Of a stretch of DNA of 64,000 nt, positions 1 to 11,905 are shown piece after piece. The stretch comes from Toxonevra muliebris (lineage: Eukaryota > Arthropoda > Insecta > Diptera > Pallopteridae), in assembly GCA_963691655.1 (NCBI GenBank), contig OY829328.1:84076400-84140399 (forward strand). Direction: 5' to 3'. The position numbers were made by a program, and so were the translations under genes. How positions within the stretch are numbered: position 1 is the first letter of the stretch; every line of letters begins with the position of its first letter. The notes under the pieces are model-generated. The model was not told where the DNA came from. It made no database searches and saw nothing but the letters and a program-made list of their open reading frames with translations.

Positions 1-2100
1 TCAGTTTCTGTTGTTGTTGTTACTATTTTTGGTGCCCCCCTTACTGTCATTGCTGATGCTTGTCAATTATTACACACACATACACACACACACATACACT
101 ACAGTACGAAATGCATGAATAATTGCAGTAGCAACAAATTTTCGTATGGCATACAACAACAAACATGGTAGGTAACATATTTACTTATTCAGTTTCTGTG
201 ATTTTTAGTGCTGTTGCTATCATTGTAAATGCTGGCAATACTAATGTTGCTGCTGCATACCAATGAATGTGAAAAATGCAAGTAGCATTACTTTTTTGTT
301 TTGTTTTATTACATTGTATCTACACGCATTAGTGGCATGTGGCATGTGGCTGCAACTGGTCTAAATCTCTGTCCGTCTGTCTTTCTCTCTTCGCCTGCCT
401 GACAGCGGCCGTCCATTGCATGACCGTTATTTAGCGCGCGAATGTGTGCGCTTTCAACAAATAATGACTCACAATTATAAGCATGCGATTATTGCTGCAA
501 CTGCAACATTTACTGACTAAAAAAGTGAAATGCAGCACCGAAAGCAACAACACATTACAAAAAAGCACTGCAGCAGCAGTAGCAGCAGCAGCAGCAATTG
601 CAGTCAGCAAAAATTGCTGCAATGAAAGCGAAAGCGTGCAACAATTATTGTGCGCGCGCATGCGCTCTGCATTGCAAATAAAACAACAAACAGCAACACC
701 AACAACAACGAAAAAACTGATTACATGATAACAACAACAAAAGCAACAGCGAAAATGTTGTTGACGTTTGCAAGTTTATATCTACATGGTTGCAGTTATC
801 AATGATTTCGTTGTTGCTGTTGTTGTTTTTGCCACTCCAACTGCAATTTCGCTGTTTGTGGTTATTGTTGTTGTTGCTAAATTAAGACAAAAAAAAACAC
901 AAACGTAACAAAATAATTATCGATGATTGCGATGTTGCAAAGAGTAATTATTATTTCTTACAAGCTATCTATAAACAAAAACAACAACAATAAAAAAATG
1001 TATGCTACAACTTTACAACTTTCTGGCGGCAACCAACTAATGTGAGTAGCTAGCTGGAGTTGAGCGGAGCAAGCGTCAAGCTATTTGAAAAGAAATACCA
1101 TCAAAACATCGATCAATAATCAAAAACTAACTTTGCTTTTTTTCCCCTTTCTTACTTAAAATATTATGAAATTATGAGCAGAAATTACAAAATCATTGAG
1201 TGAAGCAACTAAGTAAGAAAACAACAACAACAACAACAACAATAACGGCAACTAAAATAGAAAGAAAAATGTTGTAAGCAAATAACTAAGAAAAAGTGAG
1301 GGAAAGAAAAACTCGTTTCCAACCCACCACATGCTGTCAGTAAAGTAGCGTTAAAGGAAATTTGATTGAAAATCATGTAGAATTTGCGGCAAGCAACAAC
1401 ACTTTACACATACATATGCACATACATGTAAAGAAAATATTTGTGATTAAATAATAATAAATATCTTTTAGCAAAAATGTTTAAAAAGTCATAAATATTT
1501 CAAATTGTTGTTAAATGCTCTGTCTAAAAAATGAATTTTATTTATCAAAACTTTTACAGTTTGTCATTATTAATATTAATTAATAAAATGAATAATAAAT
1601 AAATCATCACTTCATAAATGGATACAAATTGAAGAAATAAATAAAATATTAGTTTTTTTTTTGTATTGTATATTTTAAGTTTTTGTTGTAGCTTAATCAA
1701 TTATAATTTTTATTTGGTGCGTGCTTTGACTGCAGTAGAGGAAATACAAATAAGTCTTCTAAGGTCTAAGGACCTAAGAGAAAGATGTTAAATAGATACA
1801 ACGATATTGGCCAAAACGTTTAACTCGTTCCCTTCATCATTTAACACTTTTCACAATTTTCTCTTAGGCAATTTTCTTTCTTCCTTTCGGTCTGAAGTTT
1901 TGGCCTTGGTTTTAGTTTGTTTCAATCCCGATACTTGTTTTGGTCTGCATTCAATCTCATGTTGGTTTGCATTTTGATCTAATTTTCATTTTGAATTTTT
2001 TATTTTTTTAATGGTCAATCAACACACAAAGGATAAATCTATTAATGCAATGCATTGTGTTGATTATGACGGAAAGAAAGGGAAAAAAAGCTGCATAAGT
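1..2100. other. Gene-free simple-sequence DNA
   Basis: No supported gene. The stretch holds CA-rich tracts near 75-100, CAG/CAA (opa-like) runs at about 560-610 and 680-735, GTT runs near 800-870 and a CAA run at 1220-1243. AT-rich sequence with no recognisable structure fills 1260-2100. Short open frames on both strands in 431-728 only translate the CAG/CAA repeats. Confidence 0.7.
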
Positions 2101-2102
2101 AA

Positions 2103-2165
2103 TCATACTATAGCTGGGGATCGAACCTGGGACTCCGTAGGAAAGAGTTTTGCACGCTGCCTAGT
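2103..2165 (-). repeat. tRNA-derived SINE head (remnant)
   Basis: The minus strand reads as a tRNA-like segment, with a B-box-like GGTTCGATCCC close to position 2113-2123 preceded by an A-box-like TACTAGGCAGCGTGC. It does not fold cleanly into a full tRNA, so a SINE head or tRNA pseudogene is more likely than a functional tRNA gene. Confidence 0.45.
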
Positions 2166-2169
2166 ATGA

Positions 2170-4290
2170 ATTTGGCTCTAATTTTTTTTCTTTTTCAACC
2201 TAACTTTTTTTGCCACGTTTTTGGCTGAATTTTCGACTGAATGTCAGACTGAATTTCGGTCTCAGTTTGATCTCAGTTTTAGTCTGAATTTGGTCGAAGT
2301 TTTGGTCTCTGGTTGGTCTGAATTTCGACGCGAATTTTTTCTCCTTTTGATCTTATTCTGAATATTGATTATAGTTATAGTCTGAATTTTTAACTAAATT
2401 TTCTCAAGAGTTTTGGTCTAATTTTTGGTCAAAGTTTTGGCTGAAGTTTTAGTCTATGTTTTTGTCTGAGCTTGGTCTTCTGTTGGCCTGAATCTTGACC
2501 TGAAGTTTTTCTCTTTTTTGTTGGCATTTCGGTCTGCATTTAGTCTGATTTTCAACTGAGTTTGGTCTTACTTGTTCTCAATTTCGGTTATAGTTTGATT
2601 TCGTTTTGGTCCAAGTTTTGAACAGAATTTCAGCATGAGTTTTGGCCTACATATTGGTATAAGCTTTAGTCCCCATTGAGTCTGAGTTGTGGTCTAAATT
2701 TTTAAGTTAACTTTTTCTCATTTTGGACTGGGCTTTGGTCCAATTTTTTCCTGAACCCTGTCGGATATCTGGTCTAAATTTAGTCTGTTTTTTTTTCAAA
2801 CTGAATTCGGTCTCCCTTATTCAAAATTTTATTTATAATTTGGTCTGAATTTTGGCATGAGTTTTGATCTAAATTTTTGGTTCAAGTTTTGGTCTCCATT
2901 TGGTCTGAGTTTTTGACTAAAACTTTGACTTTAATTTTCTCTCCTTTTGGTCTGAATTTCGATTTGATTTATATTCCAAATTTGGTCTGATTTCTTGTCT
3001 TCATTTAGTCTGATTTTTGGACTGAATTTCTGAGTTTTGATTTTAGTTTTGGTCTCAATTTTGATAAAAGTTCTGGTCTCCATTGGGTCTGAGTTTTTGT
3101 TTTGAATTTGGATTAAAGCTTAGTCCGAATTTTGAACTCAGCTTTAGCCTAAGTCTTGGTCTTAATTTTGGTTTGAGTTTTGGTCTACATTGGGTCTGAG
3201 TTTTGGTCTGAATTTAGACTGAATTTAGTCTTCTATTGATAGGAACTTTAACCTGAATTTGTTCTCCTCATGGTCTAACTTCGGTCTAATTTTTAATCAG
3301 AATTTGATCTGATTTTCGGACTAAATTTGGTTTTCCTTGCGTTGAGTTTTGATTAAAGTTCAGTCTAAATTTTGAACTGAATTTTAGCCTCAGTTTTATT
3401 CTGATTTATGGTCTTAATTTTATTTAGAATTTTGTCCTTTTTTAGTTTGAATTTTGGGTCTACTTTCGATTTTGTTCAGAATTTTAGTCAAATTTTAAAT
3501 CTTCTCATCATCTAAATTTAGAGTCTAATTTTGTTCTAAAATTTGGTATAAATTTTGTTCTAAAATTTGGTATAAATTTTGTTCTAATATCTGTTATAAA
3601 TATTTTTCTAAAATTTTGTATAAATTTTGTTCTAAAATTTGGTATAAATTTTGTTCTAAAATTTGGTATAAATTTTGTTCTAAAATTTGGTATAAATTCG
3701 GTTCTAAAATTTTGTATAATTTTTGTTCTAAAATTTGGTATAAATTTTGTTCTTAAATTTGGTATAAATTTTGATCTAAAATTTGGTTTAAAATTTGTTC
3801 TTAAATTTGGTATAAACATCGGCTTGATTTATGGTGAAAATTAGATTGGTCTGAATTTAGTTCCATTTGGGATCTGGATTTCGTCCCAATTTCTGGTCTA
3901 AATTTGTGCCCAAATTTTCTTTGCTTTTGGTCTAAGTTTCCTCTGAATTTTTATATGCCATTGGTTTAGGTTCTGGTTCAAAGTTTTGTCTTTTTTTCGT
4001 TCTAATTTTTAGCTTATATATTGGTTTAGTTTGGTGTTTAAATTTTGCCTTATTTTGGTATAATTTTGGTTTGTTTCGTCTCATTTTTCGACTGAATATT
4101 GTTCTGATCTTCACCTAGATTTGGGCCTGGTTTTTTGTCTGATTAGTGGTCGGAATACACTCCCCTTTTGGTCTGAGTTTTGTTCTTAAGTTTGGTCTAA
4201 ATTCATGTTTGAATTTTTAACCTCCAATTGGTTTTGATTTTGATTTCTGGTCTAAATTTGAAACAAATTTTGTTTCACTGGCATAAAGAC
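2170..4290. repeat. Degenerate 12-bp array (TTTTGGTCTGAA-like)
   Basis: About 2.1 kb built from diverged copies of a roughly 12-bp word, TTTTGGTCTGAA, with 11-13 bp between successive GTCT cores. Neighbouring copies differ at many sites and indels shift the phase, so this looks like an old array. The same word family forms a second array at 15640-17220. No gene is supported here. Confidence 0.8.
3508..3819. repeat. Homogenised 24-bp minisatellite
   Basis: Inside the 12-bp array, a block repeats a 24-bp unit (core TTCTAAAATTTGGTATAAAT) about a dozen times with few differences. 24 bp is two 12-bp words, suggesting recent local amplification of a dimer. The minus-strand open frame of 103 codons with an 8-residue period is a by-product of this repeat and not a gene. 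Confidence 0.85.
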
Positions 4291-4505
4291 GTGAAAAATT
4301 CGAAAAGGGCTTATGATGCAGGGGTCATAAATATTAATGATTGTGGTCCCTTCTCCTTCTCTCACATATTTCTTAAAAAAAAAAAAAAATCACCATAATG
4401 TTTTATTTTCTCAAGGGCATCCCTTGAGTGGTGATTTTTAAAATCCCATCTTCTTTGTTTGTGGCGGCATATCTATTTCAAACCAAGAATATTGTAAAAT
4501 TTTAT
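4291..4505. other. AT-rich spacer upstream of the peptide gene
   Basis: A short AT-rich interval with an A run at 4375-4389. No gene or transposon end is visible. Confidence 0.5.
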
Positions 4506-4700
4506 GGGAGTTTTTCCACGGGGACTTTTCTTGCACTTTACCTTAACTTTTTCAATGAACTTTTATCATAACTGATAAGAAAATCGTACCAAAGATATCC
4601 GCTTATCATTCGTAAAAAAAGTACCATCTTATCTATACTCGCTCGCTTATGATCACGTTTCAATATAAAAGCATGCGAAGATTTCTGAAAATATCATTAC
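4506..4700 (+). promoter_or_regulatory. Immune-type promoter: kappaB-like, GATA and TATA
   Basis: Two matches to the insect NF-kappaB (Rel) consensus GGGRNYYYYY lie in tandem: GGGAGTTTTT at 4506-4515 and GGGGACTTTTC at 4520-4530. GATA-type sites follow: TGATAA at 4573-4578, and reverse-strand sites at 4563-4568, 4603-4608 and 4629-4634. A TATA box TATAAAA sits at 4664-4670, and a TCATTA near 4694-4699 is at the right distance for an initiator, so transcription probably starts near 4696. Rel plus GATA sites just upstream of a TATA box is the known layout of fat-body antimicrobial peptide genes under Imd/Toll control in flies. Function here is inferred from motifs only. Confidence 0.7.
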
Positions 4701-4766
4701 AATATCATTGTGTGTACTAAGAACAACTTTCAAGAACTTCACTGTCTTCGAATTTCCAAACCAAAA

Positions 4767-5039
4767 ATGTATTTTAAATTCACTACTTCATTATTGTTGG
4801 TCTGCGTTCTTTACGTTGCCTTAACAACATCGCTACCAGCACCGGGCGGTGGCAGCATTGAGGGAGGTTTCCAACATGATCGCACTGGCGACTCCGCCCA
4901 TATCAATGCACATGGAAATCTCTGGAGCAGCAATGATGGTAAAACTCAATTGAATGGTCAAGTCGGAGTACAGCAACATTTTGGTGGAGGCGCTAAACCG
5001 CAACCAAATGTCGGATTGACTTTTAGTCATGACTTTTAA
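4767..5039 (+). CDS. Attacin/diptericin-family antimicrobial peptide precursor
   Basis: A 90-residue secreted peptide precursor in one exon. Residues 1-22 are a signal peptide with the hydrophobic core LLLVCVLYVAL. Residues 23-26 (LPAP) resemble the X-Pro/X-Ala dipeptides trimmed from some insect antimicrobial peptide precursors. The remaining ~64 residues are one glycine-rich G domain with GDSAHINAHGNLWSSNDGKT and a QHFGG...VGLTFSHDF ending, matching the attacin/diptericin family in the spacing of GD, W, the S-N-D-G turn, QHFGG and the C-terminal F. The spacing between GD and W is closer to attacin, but the length is close to diptericin, which has a single domain, whereas full attacins carry two. 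Members of this family act on Gram-negative bacteria. The frame is open upstream to a GTG at 4710, but the first ATG is 4767, preceded by AAAA, so I place the start there. The 5'UTR would be ~70 nt. No intron or break is seen. Orthology to a named gene cannot be assigned. Confidence 0.85.
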   Translation: MYFKFTTSLLLVCVLYVALTTSLPAPGGGSIEGGFQHDRTGDSAHINAHGNLWSSNDGKTQLNGQVGVQQHFGGGAKPQPNVGLTFSHDF

Positions 5040-5069
5040 AAATTCACTTGTATAAACAATAACAATTAA

Positions 5070-5075
5070 AATAAA
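5070..5075 (+). terminator. Poly(A) signal of the antimicrobial peptide gene
   Basis: AATAAA lies 31 bp after the TAA stop, giving a short 3'UTR as expected for a small immune peptide gene. Confidence 0.6.
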
Positions 5076-5620
5076 ATTACAGCATAAAAATAATTGCAGT
5101 TCTTAAGGGGATTTTAATTTTATTATATACTCAAACATAATTGTATATAAGTTTACGTTTTAGTATGTGTGTGGCTTAGCGACCGCAATTAAGGTCAGCG
5201 CTCTCTGGCATTTCGCTTTTCGTTCTTTTAATGTTGGTTGTAAAAAAAAAAAGTTCACTGGTAAAATGTCATAAATGACATAAGCGTTGCCATGTCTTGC
5301 CGCAACTTAAATCATTAACATACAAAAGTAATACACACACACGCACACACATACGATTATATCGCAACTCACACTCACAAAAAACTTGCAAATTATATAT
5401 GCATTAATAACACGAATTAGGGACATGTTGCTGCTTTTAGCTATCCATCCGGCTATATCAACCACAGACGTAACGTATCCAGTTAGCTCAACGGGATTGT
5501 GTCTTTGAACTGGTGCAGGCAACTGTTTAGCTGCTATGGATTTGTTTGATGGAGTCTAGAGTCAGCAAGTGAATCTCTTTCCACTTTCAGTAAAAGCAGA
5601 ACAAGAACAAAGGTCAAGAA
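5076..5620. other. AT-rich spacer
   Basis: A CA-rich run near 5333-5355 is the only structure seen. No gene is supported; a 71-codon reverse open frame here has no recognisable domain. Confidence 0.5.
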
Positions 5621-5639
5621 ACTGAATCAAAAATAACAA

Positions 5640-5910
5640 AATTCTATCACATTCAATAAAAACCAATCAAATCAAATTAAATTTAATCAAATCAGTCCAA
5701 ATTTAATCAAGTCTAGTCAAATTCAATCAAAAATATTCAAGTTCATTAAAATGCAATCATATTCAATGATTATTAACCAAATTTAAATTCCTTTAAATTA
5801 ATTCAAGTTTAGTGGATTTGATCAATCAAATGAAAACGAAATCAATCAGACTTAATCATATTCAATCAAAGTCAATCAAGTTTAACCAAATCCAGTTATA
5901 TCCAAAAAAA
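5640..5910. repeat. AATCA-type degenerate array, first block
   Basis: Diverged copies of AATCAAAT/AATCAAGT words with a spacing of about 10-13 bp. It is the same family as the larger block at 6780-8540. Confidence 0.7.
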
Positions 5911-6186
5911 ATTAGAAGAAATATTTATTCTACTTCAAACGTACTTAGAGATTTTCTCTATTTAGACCCTCTCAACTTTTATTTGTATGTCAGAAAGTCC
6001 TTCAGCCTGAAACCCAAAAACTTTTTCTGCTGGGATATGCTGGATACGGCTAAAATCTTGTAGTAAGTTAATGTATTAGGTGAAATCCTTTGGATTAATC
6101 AAAAATTCTTTACAAATTTTCAATGCAATCAGTGTAAGGTAAAGTAAAGTAGTGCAGTTAGTATATTTAGCTCAAAGCCAAAGAAA

Positions 6187-6219
<33 letters not shown>

Positions 6220-6779
6220 TACTGACGAAACCGCCAAGTGCCTCCTGCTGCTAAATGCAAATTTAAACACACACACACACAAAGAACCCTTGAGAGAATG
6301 AAAAGAGGCCAGGATTCAAAAGTGTAAATGCTTTTGTTGTTTCTGCGGTTACTCCTACTTTAGGTGTGGCAGTTGCAGCAGCTACTGTGTTGCTAAAATT
6401 TCATAGCAATAAATTTATGTTAACAACAAAAATTCTATCGATAATTGTAGATGCTGGTGTGGTTGTTGTTAACCTTGTTGTTGTTGTTGTTGTTGTTGTG
6501 CTCTTTGTAAGTTGGTAATCATGCTTTTGTATATGTATGTGCATTGCAATTTTGCAAAATTTTCATTATAATCGTATGTAAGTTGTTTTAAGTAAGTTGC
6601 TTGTTGTTGTTGGAAATTGGTTGGTAACACGAAAATGCGTGCTGGTTAACATGCAATACTAAAATGAATGCAAACACAAATGCCTCTAAATATTCACTCA
6701 CACATGTATATATATTTGGATACCCTACGGAAAAATTTAAAGCACATTCCTTTGCTGTGTATCTTGCGGAAATAGCTTA
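5911..6779. other. Spacer with CA and GTT microsatellites
   Basis: Contains (CA)n at about 6188-6216 and 6270-6281, and (GTT)n at about 6476-6499. No gene is supported. Confidence 0.6.
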
Positions 6780-8540
6780 TGTTTAATCAACTTCAATCAG
6801 GTTCTTTGAAATTCTATCAAATTCACTGAAATGTGATTTCTAGTCAAATCTATTTTAAGCATAATAAAATTCGATCAAATCAAATTTAAATCAATCGCTT
6901 CCAATCAATTATTATCAAATCTAATCGAATTCAGCTAAAATTAATCTAAATAAATCACCACAAATCCAAATTAAAAAATGAGTAAATCTAAATCAATTAA
7001 AACAAATACAAATTAATCAAAAACAATCCAAGTCAATCATAAACAATAAAGCTCAATCAAATTTACTCAAAATCAATCAACATCAATCAAATTTAATCAA
7101 CGTTAATGAAAATCAATCAGATGTAACCAAAATAAATGTAAATCAATCAGAATCGATCAAAATTAACCAAAATAAATCAGAATTACATAAATTCAATCAA
7201 AATCAGTCTTCAAATCAACCAAAATATCTCAAAATCCCGCGAAATTAATCAGAATCAAGCAAAATCATCTAATCTCAGTTAAAATCAAGCCAAATCAATT
7301 ACAACCAATTAGAATAAATGAAAATTAGTTAAAATTAAACAATAATCATGGCCAATCGAATTTACACGAAAAGTAATAAAATCTAATAATATGGAATAAA
7401 TTCAATAAAATTTGATGAAATTTTCTCCAACCAAAACTAGTCAAAATCAATCAAAAATAATTAAAATCAATCAGAGTAAACTATAATCAATCAAAAGCAA
7501 TTCGAATAAATCCAAATCATTTCAAATAAATTAAAATCAATCAAAACCAATCAAAATCATTAATAAGTCATTCAAATTCAATTAAAATAAATAAATAAAA
7601 AAAAAAAAAAATTTCCCAATCAATCAAAATAAATCAAAAAAATTAAATAAATCAAAATCAATCAAAATGAACCAAAAAAAAAAAAATAAATCAAAATAAA
7701 TCAAAATAAATCAAAAAAATTAAATAAATCAAAATCAATCAAAATGAAAATCAATTTAAATTAATCAAAATCAATTAAAATCATACAGAATCAAAAAACA
7801 AAAAATCAAAATCACTCAAAATAAAAAAAAAAAAAATCACATTCAATAATAGATCAAACAAAATCAATCAAAATCAATCAAAATGAATAAAAAAAAATTA
7901 GATAAATCAAAATCAATCAAAAAAATTAAATAAATCAAAATCAATCAAAATAAAGCAAAATGAAAATCAATTTAAATTAATCAAAATCAATTAAAATCAT
8001 ACAGAATCAAAAAACAATAAAAAAATCAAAATCGTTAAAAATAAATCAAAAAAAAAAAAAAAATTAACAAAAATCAAAATCAATCAAAATCTTTAAAAAA
8101 TCAAACAAAATCAATCAAAATCAAACTGAATCAATCATAATCAATCAAAATCAATCATAATCAATCCAAATCAATTAAAACCAATCAGAATCCATCAAAA
8201 TAATAAAAATAAAACAAAATAAAAATCAATCACAATCAATCAAAATTAATTAAAATCAATCAAAATCAATCCATACCATTCAAAATCGAGCATAATCAAC
8301 TAAAATAAATCAAAATCAATCGAAACTAATCCAAATCAATCAGAATCAAAGTGAATCAAAATGAGTTAAAACCAGTCAAAAACAATCCAAATCAATTAAA
8401 ATTAATAAAAATCAACCATAATGAATTAAGATCAATCAAAACCAATCAAAATCAATCAAAATAAGTAAAAAAGAAAATGAGAACCAATTAAATTCAATTA
8501 AATCCAGTCAAGTCCAATCAAAATCAGATAAAGTTTATTA
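6780..8540. repeat. 10-bp array (TCAATCAAAA)n
   Basis: About 1.75 kb dominated by TCAATCAAAA words. The core between roughly 7000 and 8480 repeats near every 10 bp, with occasional poly(A) expansions at 7596-7612, 7673-7686, 7823-7837 and 8046-8063. Strand composition is very skewed (A and C on the plus strand). It cannot code, and no gene is present. Confidence 0.8.
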
Positions 8541-10386
8541 AATCTGGAATTTGTAAGCATTTAGAATTCGAGCCGTTTTCCTGGGCATAAAAACCAAATA
8601 CTAATGGTATAAAAATTTCAGTGTATGAAAATGTGGTCTTCAATGCTTCGAGCTACTTTCATCCATCAGATCCACTTTTGAAGCGTTTCCCTTTGCCTTT
8701 GGCATGTGTTTGCATGTAGTGGTAAGTAATAGTAGTAGTGATGGCAGTAGTTGTAGTAGAGTACTTCATTTCAGTCATTAAATTTAAACGCATTCCACGC
8801 ATACTTTCGCCCATCAAGTGATGGCGGCAGCAAAATGAATAAACGTACATACTATATGTATTCATCTATATATTCACATTCATGTATGGGTGAATGAATA
8901 AGCGAATGAGTAAATAAATAAATGTGTAAGTGTATGACTGAAGCATGCATGCACTCGCACTCATACTTAAACACCTACTCATGCTTACTTGCATACTTGC
9001 AAACATTTCTATATGCATATACATATGTACAAAATTTAAGTGAATCTTCATGAATTTTAGGGAATTTTAAGCTGCTGCTTTACAACACACACACAAACAC
9101 ACACACACACACATACAACCACTCACATACTCTGATATTCAAACATACACATTCAGACACATATAAGCAGCATACATTGACGAGCATTAAAAATGTGTGA
9201 TTATTTGTAGCTATACATTTGAGTATGTAGCACGTTTGCATGTGTATACATTTAATATATGCCTGTGTGCGTGTATGCATAAACTCTTTCGTAATTTATC
9301 GAAGCATCTCTTAATTATGGCGTTTATTTTGTGAAATTGAATTTATTAAGCGCCTAAAAGCATACTTTAATTTTTTATGCATACAATCAAAAAAGTTCTT
9401 TCCAAATGAAATCTTACATACACACACACATATGTATTTATATATATATATATATATGTATATACTTGATACACATGATATTTACATACTCGAGATTTTT
9501 GCGTGAGATATTTGCATTTAAAATTAATTTCATTTAAAAATTATACGCTTTTGATTTGATACTTGCATATTGAAGTGGAATTTGGTTTTCGTATTTATTT
9601 CATTTGTGTGTGGGGAATACATTTTTTAAAGTTTAAAATTTAATGAAATTAAATGAGAATAATTAAAGGTAATTACTAATTTGCATAACAAATGAAGGCT
9701 TGAAATTAGTTATGGGCGCATAGGGTTATTTATTTGTAAACCATTGTCTGAGGAAAAGATCAAAAAGGTTTAAAATATTATATACAAATTTCAACCTTTA
9801 TCTAATTCTTCACACTTCTTCTACTACTCAACTTAATGCGAAATGTTAAGATCATTTAATTCTAATTTATTTTTAATGCGAACCTGAAAAGTATCGTTTT
9901 TACAACTAACATTACATTTACGCCACTAGTTTTCCAATTAGATAACTACAAGATATAACTAAAAACACTATAAATATAAGTACTTATATCCATGTGAATG
10001 CGTGCATGTGTGTGTATGTGTGTTTGTTTGTATGTATATAAACAAGCAATAACCTCAGAGAAACCTTTATGCGTCATCTGTTTTATGCCTTTCTGCAAAA
10101 ACACACACAAAAAACAACAACAACTTTTCCTTATTAACAAAATATACTATCTTTGATATATGTACAAGCAAATACACGAATAAATACGCACACAAATACA
10201 CATATACACACGCAAATATTTAGATACATTTGTATTTAGTAGTAGTAATGGTAGTGGTAGTAGAATGTAGATTGTATTGAGTTTGACTTTAGTGCACTGC
10301 AGTCATTTTGTCGACTTTTATTTGCCATTTACGATTTTACAACTTTACTGGCGCCTTTCAGTTTTCATTCCACATGCATAAACAGA

Positions 10387-10422
<36 letters not shown>

Positions 10423-11135
10423 TTCACACTAACATTCGAATCTAGCAACCAACCTAGAACCATCTACTCGTAGCTAGCAACTACTTCCACAGCTACTTCC
10501 CGCCACTTTATTTCTTTCCTCATTTCAAATGTTCGTGTTCATGTTTAACGCTCGCTCTTTTACTTGCCTTTTGCCCTCTCCGTTGCTCTTTCACTGCCGC
10601 CGCCTCTGTGTTTGTTCCATTTTCATGGATATTCGTCGCCAAAATGGCGTTGCGTGTCTCTTTTACAATAGCATAAAAATTTATATAAAAAAAAAATTGA
10701 AATAAAAATAAAAGTAATAATAAAAACACAAATTCACTCACACAAACATAGAAAACAAAACTGAAACTGAACTCAAAAAACGTAAAAAAAAAAAAATTCA
10801 ACAAAGAAAGAGAAACAGAAACGCCAACAAATTTTCATGCAAAGAATCATAAAAAGATTTATTTGTGTGTGTTTTTATTTAGTTTTTTGTTATTTGTATA
10901 TTATTGTTGTTGTTGCTGTTGTTGCTGTTATTTTTCTGAAGGACGTCGCATTGAGTATGAGGTTAGATTGAATCAAATTAGAAAATGTTAGAAATTATTG
11001 TGAATGTTGAATATTTCTTTTTTTGGTTTGGCTTGATAGTATTTAAGATTATTTTGTTGGGTTAATAGCGATGAATGTTGATTTCTTCGAATTTTGTTGA
11101 CGCAGTTTGAAAATATATTGTTATAAGATTTAAGC
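8541..11135. other. Gene-free AT-rich DNA with microsatellites
   Basis: Holds CA tracts at about 9085-9113, 9419-9430 and 10391-10418, a TA run at 9439-9457, GTT runs near 10905-10930 and long A/T stretches. Open frames of 60-95 codons here have low-complexity or repeat-driven translations and no domain. Confidence 0.6.
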
Positions 11136-11384
11136 ATGACAAATCAGTGCGAGACTGGTGTTCCAGCTGCCTCAGGTTCGATTCTCAGATGAAGAAAAAT
11201 TGCTTTAAAAAATTGTTTGGCTTATATCCTGATAAGTTCTGCTTATAAAATTATTTTATCAGCCATGCTATGTTCTATGCTTCGCTCATTCAATGAATAG
11301 ACGGAGAAATCACCAACCGGAAGAGTCTCAGCAAGCAGAGGCATATGAATCAATCTCCACTGACCTCTATCACATGATGATGAT
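11136..11384 (+). repeat. Possible tRNA-derived SINE
   Basis: A B-box-like GGTTCGATTCTC at 11175-11186 follows a tRNA-like segment starting near 11138. The downstream 200 bp would be the SINE body. Only the tRNA-like head supports this, so the call is weak. Confidence 0.35.
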
Positions 11385-11603
11385 GACTACCTCTATAGTC
11401 TAGTAGTTCCCGTCTTCGTCTGGTGGTTAACTCTCATAACCTTTTTATATTCACAAATAATAAGAAAATGTACATGAACACATCTTGGTTGATGCTAATG
11501 GCAAAACCACCGAGCTGATAAAAAATTGCCAAATCGCTTCTTGGAATCGGCGTTGAACTGTAAGCTCCACTATGTGGTATCACAACGGGCTGTTCTTTCC
11601 TTG
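11385..11603 (+). repeat. tRNA-derived SINE copy (internally deleted), 3' end at TTAGG array
   Basis: Matches the plus-sense version of the SINE copies at 11906-12125 and 57860-58140. Shared landmarks are CCCGTCTTCGTCTGGTGG, ATAAGAAAATGTAC, GGAATCGGCGTTGAACTG and GTGGTATCACAACGGG. The copy lacks the CTAGAC...GGGTTCGA part of the tRNA head seen in the 58-kb copy, so part of the head is deleted. Its 3' end runs directly into (TTAGG)n. Confidence 0.7.
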
Positions 11604-11725
11604 TTAGGTTAGGTTAGGTTAGGTTAGGTTAGGTTAGGTTAGGTTAGGTTAGGTTAGGTTAGGTTAGGTTAGGTTAGGTTAGGTTAGGTTAGGTTAGGTT
11701 AGGTTAAGTTTGGTTAGGTTAGGTT
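11604..11725. repeat. (TTAGG)n array, about 24 units
   Basis: A 122-bp nearly perfect run of the pentamer TTAGG (GGTTA phase), the ancestral insect telomere repeat. It is bordered on the left by a SINE 3' end and on the right by a retroelement 3' fragment. Higher flies are known to lack TTAGG telomeres, so this is an interstitial array. Confidence 0.95.
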
Positions 11726-11831
11726 TCCGGGAGGAATATCCGTACGGACGAGGGATGGTTTTAGCGTGAGAATGTCACGCACTGACTGGGTGGCTTTTTA
11801 TGCTTTCCTCCTCGTTAAAAAAAAAAACAAA
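11726..11831 (+). mobile_element. Non-LTR retrotransposon 3' end (same family as 20881-21426)
   Basis: About 92 bp of 3'UTR followed by an A run (11817-11827). The sequence is the reverse complement of 20881-20984 with only a few differences; that copy continues into an R1-clade coding region. It is therefore a severely 5'-truncated copy. Both ends abut TTAGG repeats, which read TTAGG on the sense strand. Confidence 0.8.
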
Positions 11832-11905
11832 GGTTAGGTTAGGTTAAGTTAGGTTAAGTTAGGTTATGTTAGGTTAAGTTAGGTTAAGTTAGGTTAGGTT
11901 AGGTA
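11832..11905. repeat. (TTAGG)n array with variants
   Basis: A 74-bp run of GGTTA with interspersed AAGTT and ATGTT variants. It lies between the poly(A) of the preceding retroelement fragment and the 3' end of the following SINE. Confidence 0.9.

Noticed and set aside
3508..3819. 103-codon minus-strand frame with FIPNFRTK repeats
   Set aside because: An 8-residue period equals the 24-bp minisatellite; no evidence of selection for protein.
4710..4766. Upstream in-frame GTG start for the antimicrobial peptide
   Set aside because: A non-ATG start would put a polar segment before the signal peptide; the ATG at 4767 gives a standard precursor.
11604..11725. Telomere end
   Set aside because: The array is short, internal, bordered by retroelements and present in several separate places in both orientations; it is interstitial.
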